Below the pieces are notes generated by a model. The model did not search any database. It had not been told where the DNA came from and was given only the letters and a program-made list of their open reading frames with translations. DNA of 64,000 nt. Origin: Methanobrevibacter sp. (lineage in GTDB: Archaea; Methanobacteriota; Methanobacteria; Methanobacteriales; Methanobacteriaceae). The stretch lies in NCBI GenBank assembly GCA_017434525.1, contig JAFRFD010000012.1, positions 1-64,000 on the forward strand. Reading direction: 5' to 3'. This document shows, in pieces, positions 41,687 through 50,526 of the stretch. Numbering within the stretch: position 1 is the stretch's first letter; every line of letters begins with the position of its first letter. The position numbers and the translations under genes are program-made.

Positions 41687-42308
41687 ACTTTATAAACCAT
41701 TTGAACATTGGTATCATGGTGGAACTATTTGGGTTATTTCTGACACTCACTTCGATGACCCAGATTGTAAATTAATGGACGTAAACTGGGTATCACCTGA
41801 AGAACAGGTTAAATTAATCAACTCAAAAGTTGGAAAGAATGATACTCTAATTCATTTAGGAGATGTTGGAAACAAAGAGTGGGTTAAGAAGTTAAAGGGT
41901 TATAAAGTATTAATTAGAGGTAATCATGATTCTGGTTCTACTACCTATGAAGGTATATTTGATGAAGTCTATGGTGGACCACTTTTCATAAATGAGAAGA
42001 TTTGTTTATCACATGAGCCACTTGGACACGCATTATCTTTTGGCCTGAATATTCATGGTCACGTTCACTCTCTTTCAAAAGAAATGACCAATATGTCAAA
42101 CCTGATGATGGAAGCGGGTGATTATAAATTAATTAATATGGCTGCAAACATTTGTGGTTATACACCTGAAAGATTAGATAAACTTGTTGAGGGCTCAAAG
42201 ACTAAAACTATTCATCGCGAACGCATCGATAGCGTTCTTGAGTCAAAGAAAAGAACTGAAGAAATGATATCTAAGATAGAAAAACTTAAAAGAAAGTATG
42301 GTTACTAA
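41676..42308 (+). CDS. Calcineurin-like metallophosphoesterase (second, unrelated copy)
   Basis: 210 residues: ISDTHFDDP, HLGDVGNKEW, IRGNHDSGS, LSHEPLGH and IHGHVHSL give the five metal sites of calcineurin-like phosphoesterases. The protein is shorter than and clearly different from its upstream neighbour. Its start overlaps the neighbour's end by 11 bases. Two adjacent enzymes of this superfamily suggest an attack on small signalling or defence nucleotides, but this is inference. Confidence 0.82.
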   Translation: MRIKLYKPFEHWYHGGTIWVISDTHFDDPDCKLMDVNWVSPEEQVKLINSKVGKNDTLIHLGDVGNKEWVKKLKGYKVLIRGNHDSGSTTYEGIFDEVYGGPLFINEKICLSHEPLGHALSFGLNIHGHVHSLSKEMTNMSNLMMEAGDYKLINMAANICGYTPERLDKLVEGSKTKTIHRERIDSVLESKKRTEEMISKIEKLKRKYGY

Positions 42309-42726
42309 TATGGACACAACTATTACTTCAATAACATTGCCGAGCGGAGAAACTCTGTCATCAGGAACAACGACATCAAGTACTTATACTGTTGGCTATA
42401 CACCAACTACTTCAACTAATTTCACTTTCAAGATAAGTGGAATTAATCCACTTAAACCTGATTACTATGTAGTTGATTGTGATGGTGAATTACAGCCACG
42501 TTATAAATCTTATGATGTTGATAGTCTTTCTATCCCATACGATAGCCCGTGGGTAACTCTCGGCCAACCAGTTGTTACAACAACTACACCAGTTGTTACA
42601 ACAACTACTGCTTATGGAACAGGCGGTACTTGGTCCCCGGCTAATATATATGTCAGAAATGATAGTACGGGAAATTGGGATAATATTGGACAAAACGGTG
42701 ATATTATGGTAAGAGTAGGTAGCTAG
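42298..42726 (+). CDS. Small Thr/Ser-rich virion-like protein
   Basis: 142 residues starting inside the previous gene (a second ATG at 42310 is also possible). The centre has a tandem PVVTTTT repeat from a 21-base DNA repeat (42568-42588 and 42589-42609). The C-terminus, GNWDNIGQNGDIMVRVGS, resembles fibre or tip proteins in this window. It may be a virion surface protein misplaced in the accessory region, or a secreted adhesin. Function not recognised. Confidence 0.5.
   Translation: MVTNMDTTITSITLPSGETLSSGTTTSSTYTVGYTPTTSTNFTFKISGINPLKPDYYVVDCDGELQPRYKSYDVDSLSIPYDSPWVTLGQPVVTTTTPVVTTTTAYGTGGTWSPANIYVRNDSTGNWDNIGQNGDIMVRVGS
42568..42609 (+). repeat. Two tandem 21-base repeats
   Basis: Two copies differ in the last base only and code for PVVTTTT twice within the 42298 gene. 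Confidence 0.9.
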
Positions 42727-42745
42727 TTTACCTACTCTTCTTTTT
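42711..42745 (+). terminator. Terminator hairpin overlapping the next promoter
   Basis: AAGAGTAGGTA (42711-42721) pairs with TACCTACTCTT (42729-42739) around GCTAGTT, followed by C and five T residues. The TAG stop of the upstream gene lies in the loop. The -35 box TTTACC (42727-42732) lies in the loop and stem. Confidence 0.8.
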
Positions 42746-42755
42746 CTTTTATAAT
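42727..42755 (+). promoter_or_regulatory. Early-type promoter
   Basis: TTTACC (42727-42732), 17 bases, TATAAT (42750-42755), then AATATTGTAAATA. It overlaps the terminator hairpin. Confidence 0.75.
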
Positions 42756-42792
42756 AATATTGTAAATAAAAGAAAAGGAGTGTATATTATAT

Positions 42793-42993
42793 ATGGAAAA
42801 GAAAATACATTTAAAGCCGTGGGTACAGAAAACATTAGAAGTAATTACTGCTTTCCAGTTTATCTTAGCGGCTAGTATAGATGATTTCGAATGGCGTGGC
42901 CTTCCTTTCATCATTCTTCATTGGGTTATAATGTTATTTAATATTTATATTCTTGATGAATATGGTAGAGACGGAAATGGCTTTATGAGGTAG
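42793..42993 (+). CDS. Small membrane protein
   Basis: 66 residues. A basic N-terminus is followed by hydrophobic segments at about 16-29 and 37-54 (LPFIILHWVIMLFNIYIL). AAAGGAG lies upstream of the ATG. First gene after an early-type promoter. Function unknown. Confidence 0.55.
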   Translation: MEKKIHLKPWVQKTLEVITAFQFILAASIDDFEWRGLPFIILHWVIMLFNIYILDEYGRDGNGFMR

Positions 42994-42996
42994 AAA

Positions 42997-43320
42997 ATGT
43001 TAGATAAAAATATTCAAATTATTACTTGTCCCGTTTGTGGACATCAGTACTTACCATCAGAAATATTTTTTCCTGAAGATTTAGTAGGAAAGCCAACTGA
43101 GATTGTTAAAGATAATTTAGGTAAGATTGATTTCTATCTCGGTGAGGACCAAAATCTCGTAGAAGAATATGTCTGTGATGGTTGTGGAACACATTTGACT
43201 ATTACAGCTCAGGTTATCTTTAAGCCAGAGGTTACGGAAAATAAGTTTGATGAGGAATATGTAAGTAAGTTTACTAAACCGAAAAAGTTAATATTAGAAG
43301 AGAGTTCACTGTTTGATTAA
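42997..43320 (+). CDS. Zinc-ribbon protein
   Basis: 107 residues. CPVCGHQY (about residues 9-16) and CDGCGTHL (about residues 60-67) form a zinc ribbon. It overlaps the start of the helicase gene by 8 bases. Possibly a partner of the helicase; function not recognised. Confidence 0.6.
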   Translation: MLDKNIQIITCPVCGHQYLPSEIFFPEDLVGKPTEIVKDNLGKIDFYLGEDQNLVEEYVCDGCGTHLTITAQVIFKPEVTENKFDEEYVSKFTKPKKLILEESSLFD

Positions 43321-44980
43321 TATTTTTGAAAACTACAGTAAAAAATCAGTAGGACAAACAAGTTTGTTTGTCTCTTTTGATTATGACCCTAAAGTAGTTG
43401 AAATAATAAAACAAGCAGAGAACGCTATTTATGACCAAAATACTCGGACTTGGGAATTACCACTAAATAAGTTATCATACTTGATTGATAACCTTACCTC
43501 TATTGATGATATTAATCTTGATTTAATTCCAGAAGATGCAGAAAAAGAAGTTTTAGATTTAACAATTGATTATAAAGTAAAACCATTTGACCATCAGCTG
43601 GAAGGAATTAAATGGTTAATAAACCATGAGAGTGGTTTATTGCTTGACGTCCCTGGCTTAGGTAAAACGGCCCAGGTTATATATGCAGCCGAAGAGTTAA
43701 AGAAACAAAAAGGTATTAAACATTGTTTAATTATTTGTGGTATTAATACTTTGAAAAATAACTGGAAAAGAGAAATACAATTGTTCTCTGACCTTGATTG
43801 TGTTATTATCGGTGAGAAAATAAACTCAAAAGGTAATATCACTTATACTTCCGTTAAAGAGAGAGCCGAGCAATTATATCAACCGATTTCAGAATTCTTT
43901 GTTATTGTTAACGTTGAAACCTTACGTGATTCCACAGTAGTTGACGCAATTAAAGATAGCAAGAATGATTTTGATATGATTGTTGTAGATGAGATACATA
44001 AGTTGAAAGGTGCTACTACATCTCAACAAAGTAAGAATCTTTTAAAGTTAGTAAAGGTAGGTAAGTATCATTATGGTCTTACAGGTACTTTATTAGTTAA
44101 TTCACCACTTGACGCTTATATACCATTAAAGTTCATCAGGAAAGAAAGAGCTAATTTTACTAATTTTAAAAAGTTTTACTGTAACATTAATTTTGTATTT
44201 GGGCATCAGAATATTGTAGGTTACAAGAACGTAGATTTGTTAAAGGATGAAATATCTGAATTCTCACTTAGGAGAGATAAGAGCTTACTGAATCTTCCTG
44301 AGAAAATTATTGTACCTGAATTCTTAGATATGCCGTCCTCACAATTAGAGTTTTATGAAAACCTACAAAAAGGAATTGTTGAAGAAGCTGACCGTGTGAA
44401 TATTAAAAACACATCACTGTTAGGTTTAATTACTAGACTTAGAGAGGCAACAAGTTGTCCATCAGTTTTATCATCAAAGAATATTACTAACGTCAAGATT
44501 GAACGTGCTTGTGAACTAGTTGATGAAATTACCTCTAATGGTGAGAAGGTTGTTATCTTTTCAGTATTCAAGGAACCTTTATATAAATTAAAAGAAATAT
44601 TGGGAAACAAATCACTTTTATGTACAGGTGACCAAACTGAACAGGAACTATCAGATAATATCAACCTTTTCCAAAATGATGCTAAATATAATGTGATGTT
44701 ATGTACTTCATCTAAGATGGGTACAGGTATCACTTTAACTGCTGCTAGCTACGAAATACACTTAGACACAAGCTGGACATACGCTGAGTTTGAACAGTGT
44801 TGTGATAGGTGTCATCGTATCGGTACCGAGAAAACTGTTATCATCTATGACCTTATCGCTAGGAAGACAATAGATGAAAGAGTTTATGAGTTGATAAATA
44901 CCAAGAAGGAAATATCGGATTATATCATTGACAATAAGTTTAACGAATCTGAAGAATTGAGGTATTTATTAGGCCTATAG
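43313..44980 (+). CDS. SNF2-family DNA helicase/translocase
   Basis: 555 residues, TTG start. The N-terminus (SLFVSFDYDPKVVEIIK, then YDQNTRTWELPLNKL) resembles the HARP domain of SMARCAL1-type annealing helicases, supporting the early start. Motif I is LDVPGLGKTAQ (about residues 110-120), motif II VVDEIHKLKG (about 223-232), motif III GLTGTLLVNSPLD and motif VI CCDRCHRIGTEK. It would translocate on double-stranded DNA and could remodel forks or D-loops in phage replication or repair. Confidence 0.85.
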   Translation: MINIFENYSKKSVGQTSLFVSFDYDPKVVEIIKQAENAIYDQNTRTWELPLNKLSYLIDNLTSIDDINLDLIPEDAEKEVLDLTIDYKVKPFDHQLEGIKWLINHESGLLLDVPGLGKTAQVIYAAEELKKQKGIKHCLIICGINTLKNNWKREIQLFSDLDCVIIGEKINSKGNITYTSVKERAEQLYQPISEFFVIVNVETLRDSTVVDAIKDSKNDFDMIVVDEIHKLKGATTSQQSKNLLKLVKVGKYHYGLTGTLLVNSPLDAYIPLKFIRKERANFTNFKKFYCNINFVFGHQNIVGYKNVDLLKDEISEFSLRRDKSLLNLPEKIIVPEFLDMPSSQLEFYENLQKGIVEEADRVNIKNTSLLGLITRLREATSCPSVLSSKNITNVKIERACELVDEITSNGEKVVIFSVFKEPLYKLKEILGNKSLLCTGDQTEQELSDNINLFQNDAKYNVMLCTSSKMGTGITLTAASYEIHLDTSWTYAEFEQCCDRCHRIGTEKTVIIYDLIARKTIDERVYELINTKKEISDYIIDNKFNESEELRYLLGL

Positions 44981-44991
44981 GGAGGTTACAA

Positions 44992-45939
44992 ATGGCTGAA
45001 AAGAAATTATTTACACGTCAGACCTCAAGGCCAACAGCTAAGGATAAGGACGGGAAGTATTACACCAGAAAAGGTAAAGATGGTGGTATTTCTCCATGTA
45101 TCGTTGGAAAGCCAGCTGTTTGGGCAAACAGTACTCTAGCTAACTGCGTTGGGTACGCGTGAGGTAGATTCGCTTCTCTTGAAGAGAATAAGAATTGCAG
45201 AGTTGGTTGTGCAAAAGGAAATACTTATCCGGGTAATGCTAGTTCTTGGATTACATACTCAAAAGCACAGGGGTATGAGGTTGGTAAGACACCAAAATTA
45301 GGTGCGGTTGCAGTATGGGCCAAGGCAGGAAGTGCAGGACACGTTGCTATTGTAGAACACGTGAATAAAGATAATTCATGAGAAAGTTCAGAAAGTGGTT
45401 ACAACTGTACTGCTATTTGGTGGACTAGAAAATTCAAAGCAAATTCATTCAGAAGTGGTTATACTTTCCTTGGATTTGTATACCCGAAGTATGAATTTGT
45501 TGAGGAAATGCCTACTCCTACACCTACTCCTAAGTTTAAAGTTGGTGACGAAGTAATTGTCAATGGTTACTTATATAAGTCATCAAATGCTACTAAAGCT
45601 TCAGGTGTAGTTAAGGAAAAGAAGACTAAGATTACTAGGTATGCAGAGGGTGCTATTCATCCTTACAATACAACTGGTGATTTGGGTTGGATGAGTGAGG
45701 TAGACATCAGACTAGCTAATACACCACAGCCAGAACCAGAGTTAAAGGTTGGAGACCTCATCATGATTATGTCTCCTGGAAACTCAAGACCTTGGGGAAC
45801 AGGGAAGACAAGTTATGGTATTAAGTATAAGAGGTACATCCTGAAGATTTGGAATGGTGAACCATTCCCATACCAAGTTGGAAACGCTAAAGGCGTAACT
45901 ACTGGTTATTACAAAGCCGAAGCATTAAAGAAAATATAG
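44992..45939 (+). CDS. CHAP endolysin with C-terminal wall-binding repeats
   Basis: 315 residues, preceded by AGGGAGG. The Cys is in NCVGYA-W-GRF (about residue 52) and the His in SAGHVAIVE (about residue 116), the CHAP catalytic pair. The W in that motif is TGA, and a second TGA lies before ESSESGY. A TPTPTP linker (about residues 174-179) leads to two SH3-like modules (KVGDEVIVNGYLYKS and KVGDLIMIMSPGNS) that probably bind cell wall. It follows the helicase by 11 bases and ends at a strong terminator. Likely role: release of progeny from a walled host. Confidence 0.85.
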
Positions 45940-45965
45940 GTGTTAGTTTACACCTATATTTTTTT
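45931..45965 (+). terminator. Terminator hairpin overlapping the next promoter
   Basis: AAAATATAGGTG pairs with CACCTATATTTT (12 bp) around TTAGTTTA, and the 3' arm runs into more T residues. The stop codon of the endolysin is in the 5' arm. The -35 box of the next promoter is in the loop. Confidence 0.85.
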
Positions 45966-45975
45966 CACCTATAAT
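45947..45975 (+). promoter_or_regulatory. Early-type promoter for the replication block
   Basis: TTTACA (45947-45952), 17 bases, TATAAT (45970-45975), then TATTTTGTATATA. It lies partly in the terminator hairpin. Confidence 0.75.
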
Positions 45976-46006
45976 TATTTTGTATATATAAGAGTAGGTG
46001 ATAATA

Positions 46007-46753
46007 TTGCTTGAAGAGGTATACGATTCTTACCGTAGTCTAGCAGACGAAATAGAATGAACAAAGTATAATCAAAATGATTTATTCTTTGAGTATATCA
46101 ACCATGAGGATGATGACTTAAAAGAAAAGTTTTATGCCGGAATTGTTTGTAGATATTGGGGTTATACCGGTAAGATGTATTTACAATGTAACAAACATGT
46201 ACCGTTTGAACAGTGTTATGATGTACTTATTGATACTATTAATTATGTGTTAGATAAACGGGTATGGTTAAACCCCGAAAGTAGTTTGTATGGTGATAAG
46301 ACAGCGCCAGATAAAGCTTTTCACATGGTGTTAAAAAGACAGAGGTCTATCTTATTATCTAATCTCACGGCTTTCAAGAGGAAAACTAATTTTAATACTC
46401 TGAGCATTGATGAAATACATGAGAAGTATTCAGATGCAGCAGAAGGTTTATTTGAGATATACAGTACAAGTGAACATGAATGGGAACTGGTTGATTTCAT
46501 TAAAAATCACGACCCTTTAGAGATAATTATCTTAGATAGGATTTGTTTTGGTGAGTGGAGAACACTCAAAAATATTGTTAAGTTAATTAAAAATCTTGAT
46601 GAAAGTTATAGCGAGTATTATAATATTAGTTATGGAATTTCACCTGAAAATTACACTAAAATTATCACAAAAATAGGAGAAGCAAAGGATTCTAGGTTAT
46701 TATCTGAGATTAAAAAGTTGCTGTATATTTTAAGGAAAGATTATTATAAATAG
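46007..46753 (+). CDS. Unknown helical protein, possible phage sigma factor
   Basis: 248 residues. I take the TTG at 46007 as start because AGGTG is 6 bases upstream; TGA at about 46058 reads as Trp. The protein is all-helical with a Trp/Arg/Tyr-rich middle (FEQCYDVLIDTINYVLDKRVW, AFHMVLKRQRSILLSNLTAFKRK), somewhat like phage-encoded sigma-type factors of T4-like phages. I cannot find a clear region-2 or region-4 match. A factor is needed for the late-type motif, and this is the best candidate in the window. Confidence 0.4.
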
Positions 46754-46763
46754 GGAGGAGAAA

Positions 46764-47546
46764 ATGGAAAATCGGATTAAATCAAAAAACTTTGTAGTAA
46801 TACCTGGTTGAGCAGTAACCGAGCTCGGGTTAAAGGGCAATGCATTGATTATTTATTCAGTGATATATGGCTTTTCACAGGTAGAAGGCGTTGGCCATTG
46901 TTTTAAAGGTAGTATTGATTATCTGGCTGAGTGGACTAACTCAACTAGAACAGGTGTTGAGCGGGTATTAAAAGATTTAGTTGAAGAAGGTTTATTAGAA
47001 AAAACTATATCTTCACCAACTAACATTTATAAAGCCGTTGACCCTGATATTGTTATTAATAAAAGAAAAGCTGGGCTCCCAGAAAATCTTGGGGAAGGTC
47101 TTAGAAAATCTGAGGGTGATACCCAGAATATCTTAGACAATAATATAAATAATAAAAATAATAATAAAGATAGTTATACTAAAAAGAAAGAAATAAACGA
47201 AAAGACAGAAGAAATAATTAAATACTTTAATAAAGTATGTAAAACTACTTTCAAATCTAATACTACTGCAAATAGAGATTTAGTTAAGGGGCTGCTGAAC
47301 CTCGGGTTCACTCTTGATGATATGAAAACGGTCATTGATTCAAAATATGATGAATGAGGAAAGAAGCCATACAAATTCCAGAATGGAATGGTAAGCACAA
47401 TGAACTTAACTCCAGATACTTTATTTGGAAAAAGATTTGAGAGTTACCTGTATAAAGCTTTGGTTAAAGATAGTTCAGAAAACATGTTTGAATCTGATAG
47501 TATTTCGTCAGATGAGGTTGAAGTTGATAGTAAATATAGATTTTAG
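46764..47546 (+). CDS. DnaD-like replication initiation protein
   Basis: 260 residues, two TGA codons (after VVIPG and at 47355-47357) read as Trp. Residues about 20-95 form a winged helix (LKGNALIIYSVIYGF, then SIDYLAEWTNSTRTGVERVLKDLVEEGLLEK). The C-terminus (IIKYFNKVCKTTFKS to PDTLFGKRFESYL) matches the Phg_2220_C domain of phage replication proteins of Bacillota. The middle is an Asn/Lys-rich linker. It likely binds the origin and recruits the helicase loader encoded next. It ends in the TAG that forms part of the next promoter. Confidence 0.75.
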
Positions 47547-47575
47547 TTTACTTATCATTTTCGGTGATTTATAAT
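47547..47575 (+). promoter_or_regulatory. Early-type promoter before helicase loader
   Basis: TTTACT (47547-47552), 17 bases, TATAAT (47570-47575). The upstream TAG stop (47544-47546) precedes it directly. Confidence 0.72.
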
Positions 47576-47594
47576 TTAATAAATCGAGGTATTT

Positions 47595-48203
47595 ATGTTA
47601 GAAGATACTTATTTGAAGAACGCGATGATACCAGAGAGGTATCAAGAGGAGATTGAACTGATTCCATCAGAAAGAGATGAGCAGACTTTCTTCGAATTAA
47701 ATAATATCAGGAATAACATTAAAGACTTTGTTGACTCAGGGAAGAACTTATTAATTTGTTCTAACGGGGTTGGTAATGGTAAAACAACTTGGAGTGTTAA
47801 GTTGTTAAAAGCTTATATAAAATCTGTTGGTAAAGTCGGTTTTACCAATAGCACTCCAGGGTTATTTATCAATGTTAATAGTTTTCTAAATGAAAAGAAG
47901 CTAGCCATCACTGACCCAACAATAGCCGAAAAGATTAGACAAACTGAGAAGAATATTTTGTCAGCGAAGTTAGTAGTGTTTGATGATATTGCTGACAAAT
48001 CTTTGTCAGAGTACGATATTAATATGATGTATTATTGGTTGGATTACAGGACAGCTAATCTAAAGAGTTGTATTTTCACAACTAATCAGTTACCTGAACA
48101 ATTAAAGAAAAGTTTGAATGCTAAAGTTTATAGTCGTGTAGTTAACTATAGTATTGTTAAATATATAACGGGGAGAGACCATAGAGGAGAATCAGGATGT
48201 TAA
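47595..48203 (+). CDS. Helicase loader, DnaC-like AAA+ ATPase
   Basis: 202 residues. Walker A is NGVGNGKTT (about residues 57-65) and Walker B is LVVFDDIAD (about residues 126-134). TTNQLPEQLKK and SRVVNYSIVKYITG complete the DnaC/DnaI pattern. It overlaps the helicase gene downstream by 7 bases. No TGA codons. It would place the DnaB-type helicase on DNA. Confidence 0.82.
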   Translation: MLEDTYLKNAMIPERYQEEIELIPSERDEQTFFELNNIRNNIKDFVDSGKNLLICSNGVGNGKTTWSVKLLKAYIKSVGKVGFTNSTPGLFINVNSFLNEKKLAITDPTIAEKIRQTEKNILSAKLVVFDDIADKSLSEYDINMMYYWLDYRTANLKSCIFTTNQLPEQLKKSLNAKVYSRVVNYSIVKYITGRDHRGESGC

Positions 48204-49477
48204 CTGAATTACAAATAATTAATTTAATATTAGCCACACGTGATTTCTCTTTCATTATTGATAACAATATTAGTTCAGACTATTTCTTGAACTTAAAGAA
48301 AGAGTTTATCTTTATTAATAAACATTATGTTCAGTATGGACAGGTACCAGACCAAGCAACATTCTTAAAATCATTTCCTGAGTTTGAGATTATTCAGGTA
48401 AACGAATCACCTGAATATTTACTAAATGAGTTATATCGACAGTATAATGAAAAGTTCTTAGTTGCAACCTTTAATAATATTAGAGGATTGTTAATGGATG
48501 GTAAGACTGATGAAGCCATGACTTTGTTGACTAACTCAGCGAACAATGCTTCCGGTAATAGGAAGATGGATGCCGTCGACATTTTAACTGATACTTCACG
48601 TTATGACTCATATATTGAAAAGTGCCATGACTTCAATAAGTTCTATGTTACCACAGGGTTTAGAGAATTAGATTTAACTCTGGGTGGAGGAATAGACAGG
48701 CAGAATTCATACTTCGTTATTTCAGCGAGAGCTGGTATCGGTAAAACTTTAATCATGGTTAAGTTCGCAGCAGCGGCTGTTGAGGCTGGGTTAAAGGTTG
48801 GTATGTATGAAGGTGAGATGACTGTTGATAAGATTGCTGGGAGATATGATACATTAGTATCACATATTTCTAACTCGGCAATTACTCATGGTAATATCAG
48901 GGTATCTAATGCGTATAAAAATTATTTAGATAACTTAGGTAATAAAAAGAAGCAGGGTAAGTTTTATATTCTCACTAGAGATATGGTAGCTGACAATAAA
49001 GTTACTGTAACAACATTACGAAACTTTGTTGAGAAATATGACCTTGATATTTTATTCGTTGACCAGTTAAGTTTATTAGACACAGAAGGACACTATAGAC
49101 AATCATTCGAACAAATGGCTGATATTAGTAAGTCGTTAAAGAACTTACAGGTTCAAAAAAGGATTCCAATTGTAGTAGCTTCTCAGCAGAATAGGTCATC
49201 ATTAGAGTCGGGTGAATTAGCGGGTACACAGAACTTGAGTTTATCTGATAGAATTGGACAGGATGCAACAGAAGTAATTTTCTTATCAAAAGATGACAGC
49301 TTAATGAAAATAAATATTGCTAAGGCAAGAGATGGTTATATTAAGAATGTTTTAACTTATGAAGTTGATTTTGATAAAGGAACTTTTAATTATATTCCTG
49401 ATGAAGATGAGCCTGACCTTGAACGAAAGAGTGAGGAAGAACCAGTTAATCTGGGTGAAGGAGAAAATATATTCTAA
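48197..49477 (+). CDS. dnaB: Replicative DNA helicase, DnaB-like
   Basis: 426 residues. ISARAGIGKTLIMVK (about residues 174-188) is Walker A and DILFVDQLSLLD (about 284-295) is Walker B. VVASQQNRSS and ATEVIFLSKDD follow the RecA-fold order of DnaB. The N-terminal 110 residues are helical. No TGA codons. Overlaps both neighbours by a few bases, so loader, helicase and primase are one translation unit. Confidence 0.92.
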   Translation: MLTELQIINLILATRDFSFIIDNNISSDYFLNLKKEFIFINKHYVQYGQVPDQATFLKSFPEFEIIQVNESPEYLLNELYRQYNEKFLVATFNNIRGLLMDGKTDEAMTLLTNSANNASGNRKMDAVDILTDTSRYDSYIEKCHDFNKFYVTTGFRELDLTLGGGIDRQNSYFVISARAGIGKTLIMVKFAAAAVEAGLKVGMYEGEMTVDKIAGRYDTLVSHISNSAITHGNIRVSNAYKNYLDNLGNKKKQGKFYILTRDMVADNKVTVTTLRNFVEKYDLDILFVDQLSLLDTEGHYRQSFEQMADISKSLKNLQVQKRIPIVVASQQNRSSLESGELAGTQNLSLSDRIGQDATEVIFLSKDDSLMKINIAKARDGYIKNVLTYEVDFDKGTFNYIPDEDEPDLERKSEEEPVNLGEGENIF

Positions 49478-50448
49478 TGTCATCTATACAAGTTAGAGAT
49501 AGAGTTATTGAATTAGATATTTTTGATACACTCAAAAAGATTAAAAGTGAAATAACTAATGGTAAATTAAATAACATTAGAGTAATGGGTGATAGCATTT
49601 CAGTACCATGTCCGTTTCATAAAGATGGTATGGAGAGGCACAACTCATGCACAATCTATTGTGGTGATGGTGATTTACCAGCGGGTTCATTTCATTGCTT
49701 CACTTGTTCAGAGTCAGGTAACTTTCCTAAGTTTGTTGGAGCATGCTTTGATAAAGATAAAACATTTGGAGAAGATTGGCTACTAGAAAACTATTCATAT
49801 AATTTTGTAAAGAAAGAACTTGACTTACCTTTAATTGATTTGACACCTGTTGTTGAAGAGAAACATTATTTAGATGAGTCAGTATTAGAACAGTTTTCTG
49901 ATTATCATCCTTATATGGCCAAGCGTAAGCTTACTGATGATATTATCAAGCAGTTTGATATTAAATATGACCCACTTACTAGAAGTATAGTGTTTCCTGT
50001 TAGGGATGTGAACGGAAAGATTTCTTTCTTAACAAGGCGAAGTATTGATGGATTACTTCCTAATGGTGCTAGATACTTACTAGATAAAGGCGCTGATAAG
50101 AATGTAATTTATTTATTGTATAATATTCTTAAGGAAGATATAAAAGAAGTAGTTGTCTGTGAAGGACAGATTAATGCTCTAACAAGTTGGTCGTATGGAC
50201 ATCCAGCGATAGCGTTGTTGGGTGCAGGAACTTCTGAAAGTCAAATGAAGGTACTGAATAGTACTGGAATTAAACATTATATCTTATGTTATGATAACGA
50301 CCTGGCTGGAAGAAAAGGTGCTTCAAGGTTTAAAAAGTTTATTAGAAAAGATGTATTTGTAGATGACATTATAATGCCAGAGGGAAAAGATATTAATGAT
50401 TTAAGTAAAGAAGAATTTGATAATTTAGTTTACAAACCACTTAATTAA
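49477..50448 (+). CDS. dnaG: DNA primase, DnaG-like
   Basis: 323 residues. The CHC2-type zinc site is CPFHKD (about residue 45) with CTIYCGD and FHCFTCSE. The Toprim part has VVVCEGQINALTS (about residues 224-236) and LCYDNDLAGRKGASRF (about 270-285). It lacks a separate helicase domain, matching the DnaB-like partner upstream. No TGA codons. Its last codons overlap the -35 box of the SSB promoter. Confidence 0.9.
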   Translation: MSSIQVRDRVIELDIFDTLKKIKSEITNGKLNNIRVMGDSISVPCPFHKDGMERHNSCTIYCGDGDLPAGSFHCFTCSESGNFPKFVGACFDKDKTFGEDWLLENYSYNFVKKELDLPLIDLTPVVEEKHYLDESVLEQFSDYHPYMAKRKLTDDIIKQFDIKYDPLTRSIVFPVRDVNGKISFLTRRSIDGLLPNGARYLLDKGADKNVIYLLYNILKEDIKEVVVCEGQINALTSWSYGHPAIALLGAGTSESQMKVLNSTGIKHYILCYDNDLAGRKGASRFKKFIRKDVFVDDIIMPEGKDINDLSKEEFDNLVYKPLN

Positions 50449-50458
50449 GTGGTATAAT
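50429..50458 (+). promoter_or_regulatory. Promoter with internal palindrome before SSB gene
   Basis: TTTACA (50429-50434), 18 bases, TATAAT (50453-50458). The spacer is almost entirely an exact 18-base palindrome, ACCACTTAATTAAGTGGT (50436-50453). That could be an operator blocking RNA polymerase, or the start of a leader hairpin. The promoter lies within and just after the primase stop. Confidence 0.65.
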
Positions 50459-50526
50459 TTATATAGATAAAGGGTTAGAGTTGCCCGAAAAGTTAAACTC
50501 ACATACATAACAAGGAGATTTATATT

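Noticed and set aside
42568-42609. Short tandem repeats that could be taken for a CRISPR array
   Set aside because: Only two units with no spacers, inside a coding frame. No CRISPR array was seen in the window.
43594-44733. Several - strand open frames of 60-150 codons across the window
   Set aside because: Each is the shadow of a strong + strand gene with motifs, and none has a promoter or ribosome site. No - strand gene is supported.
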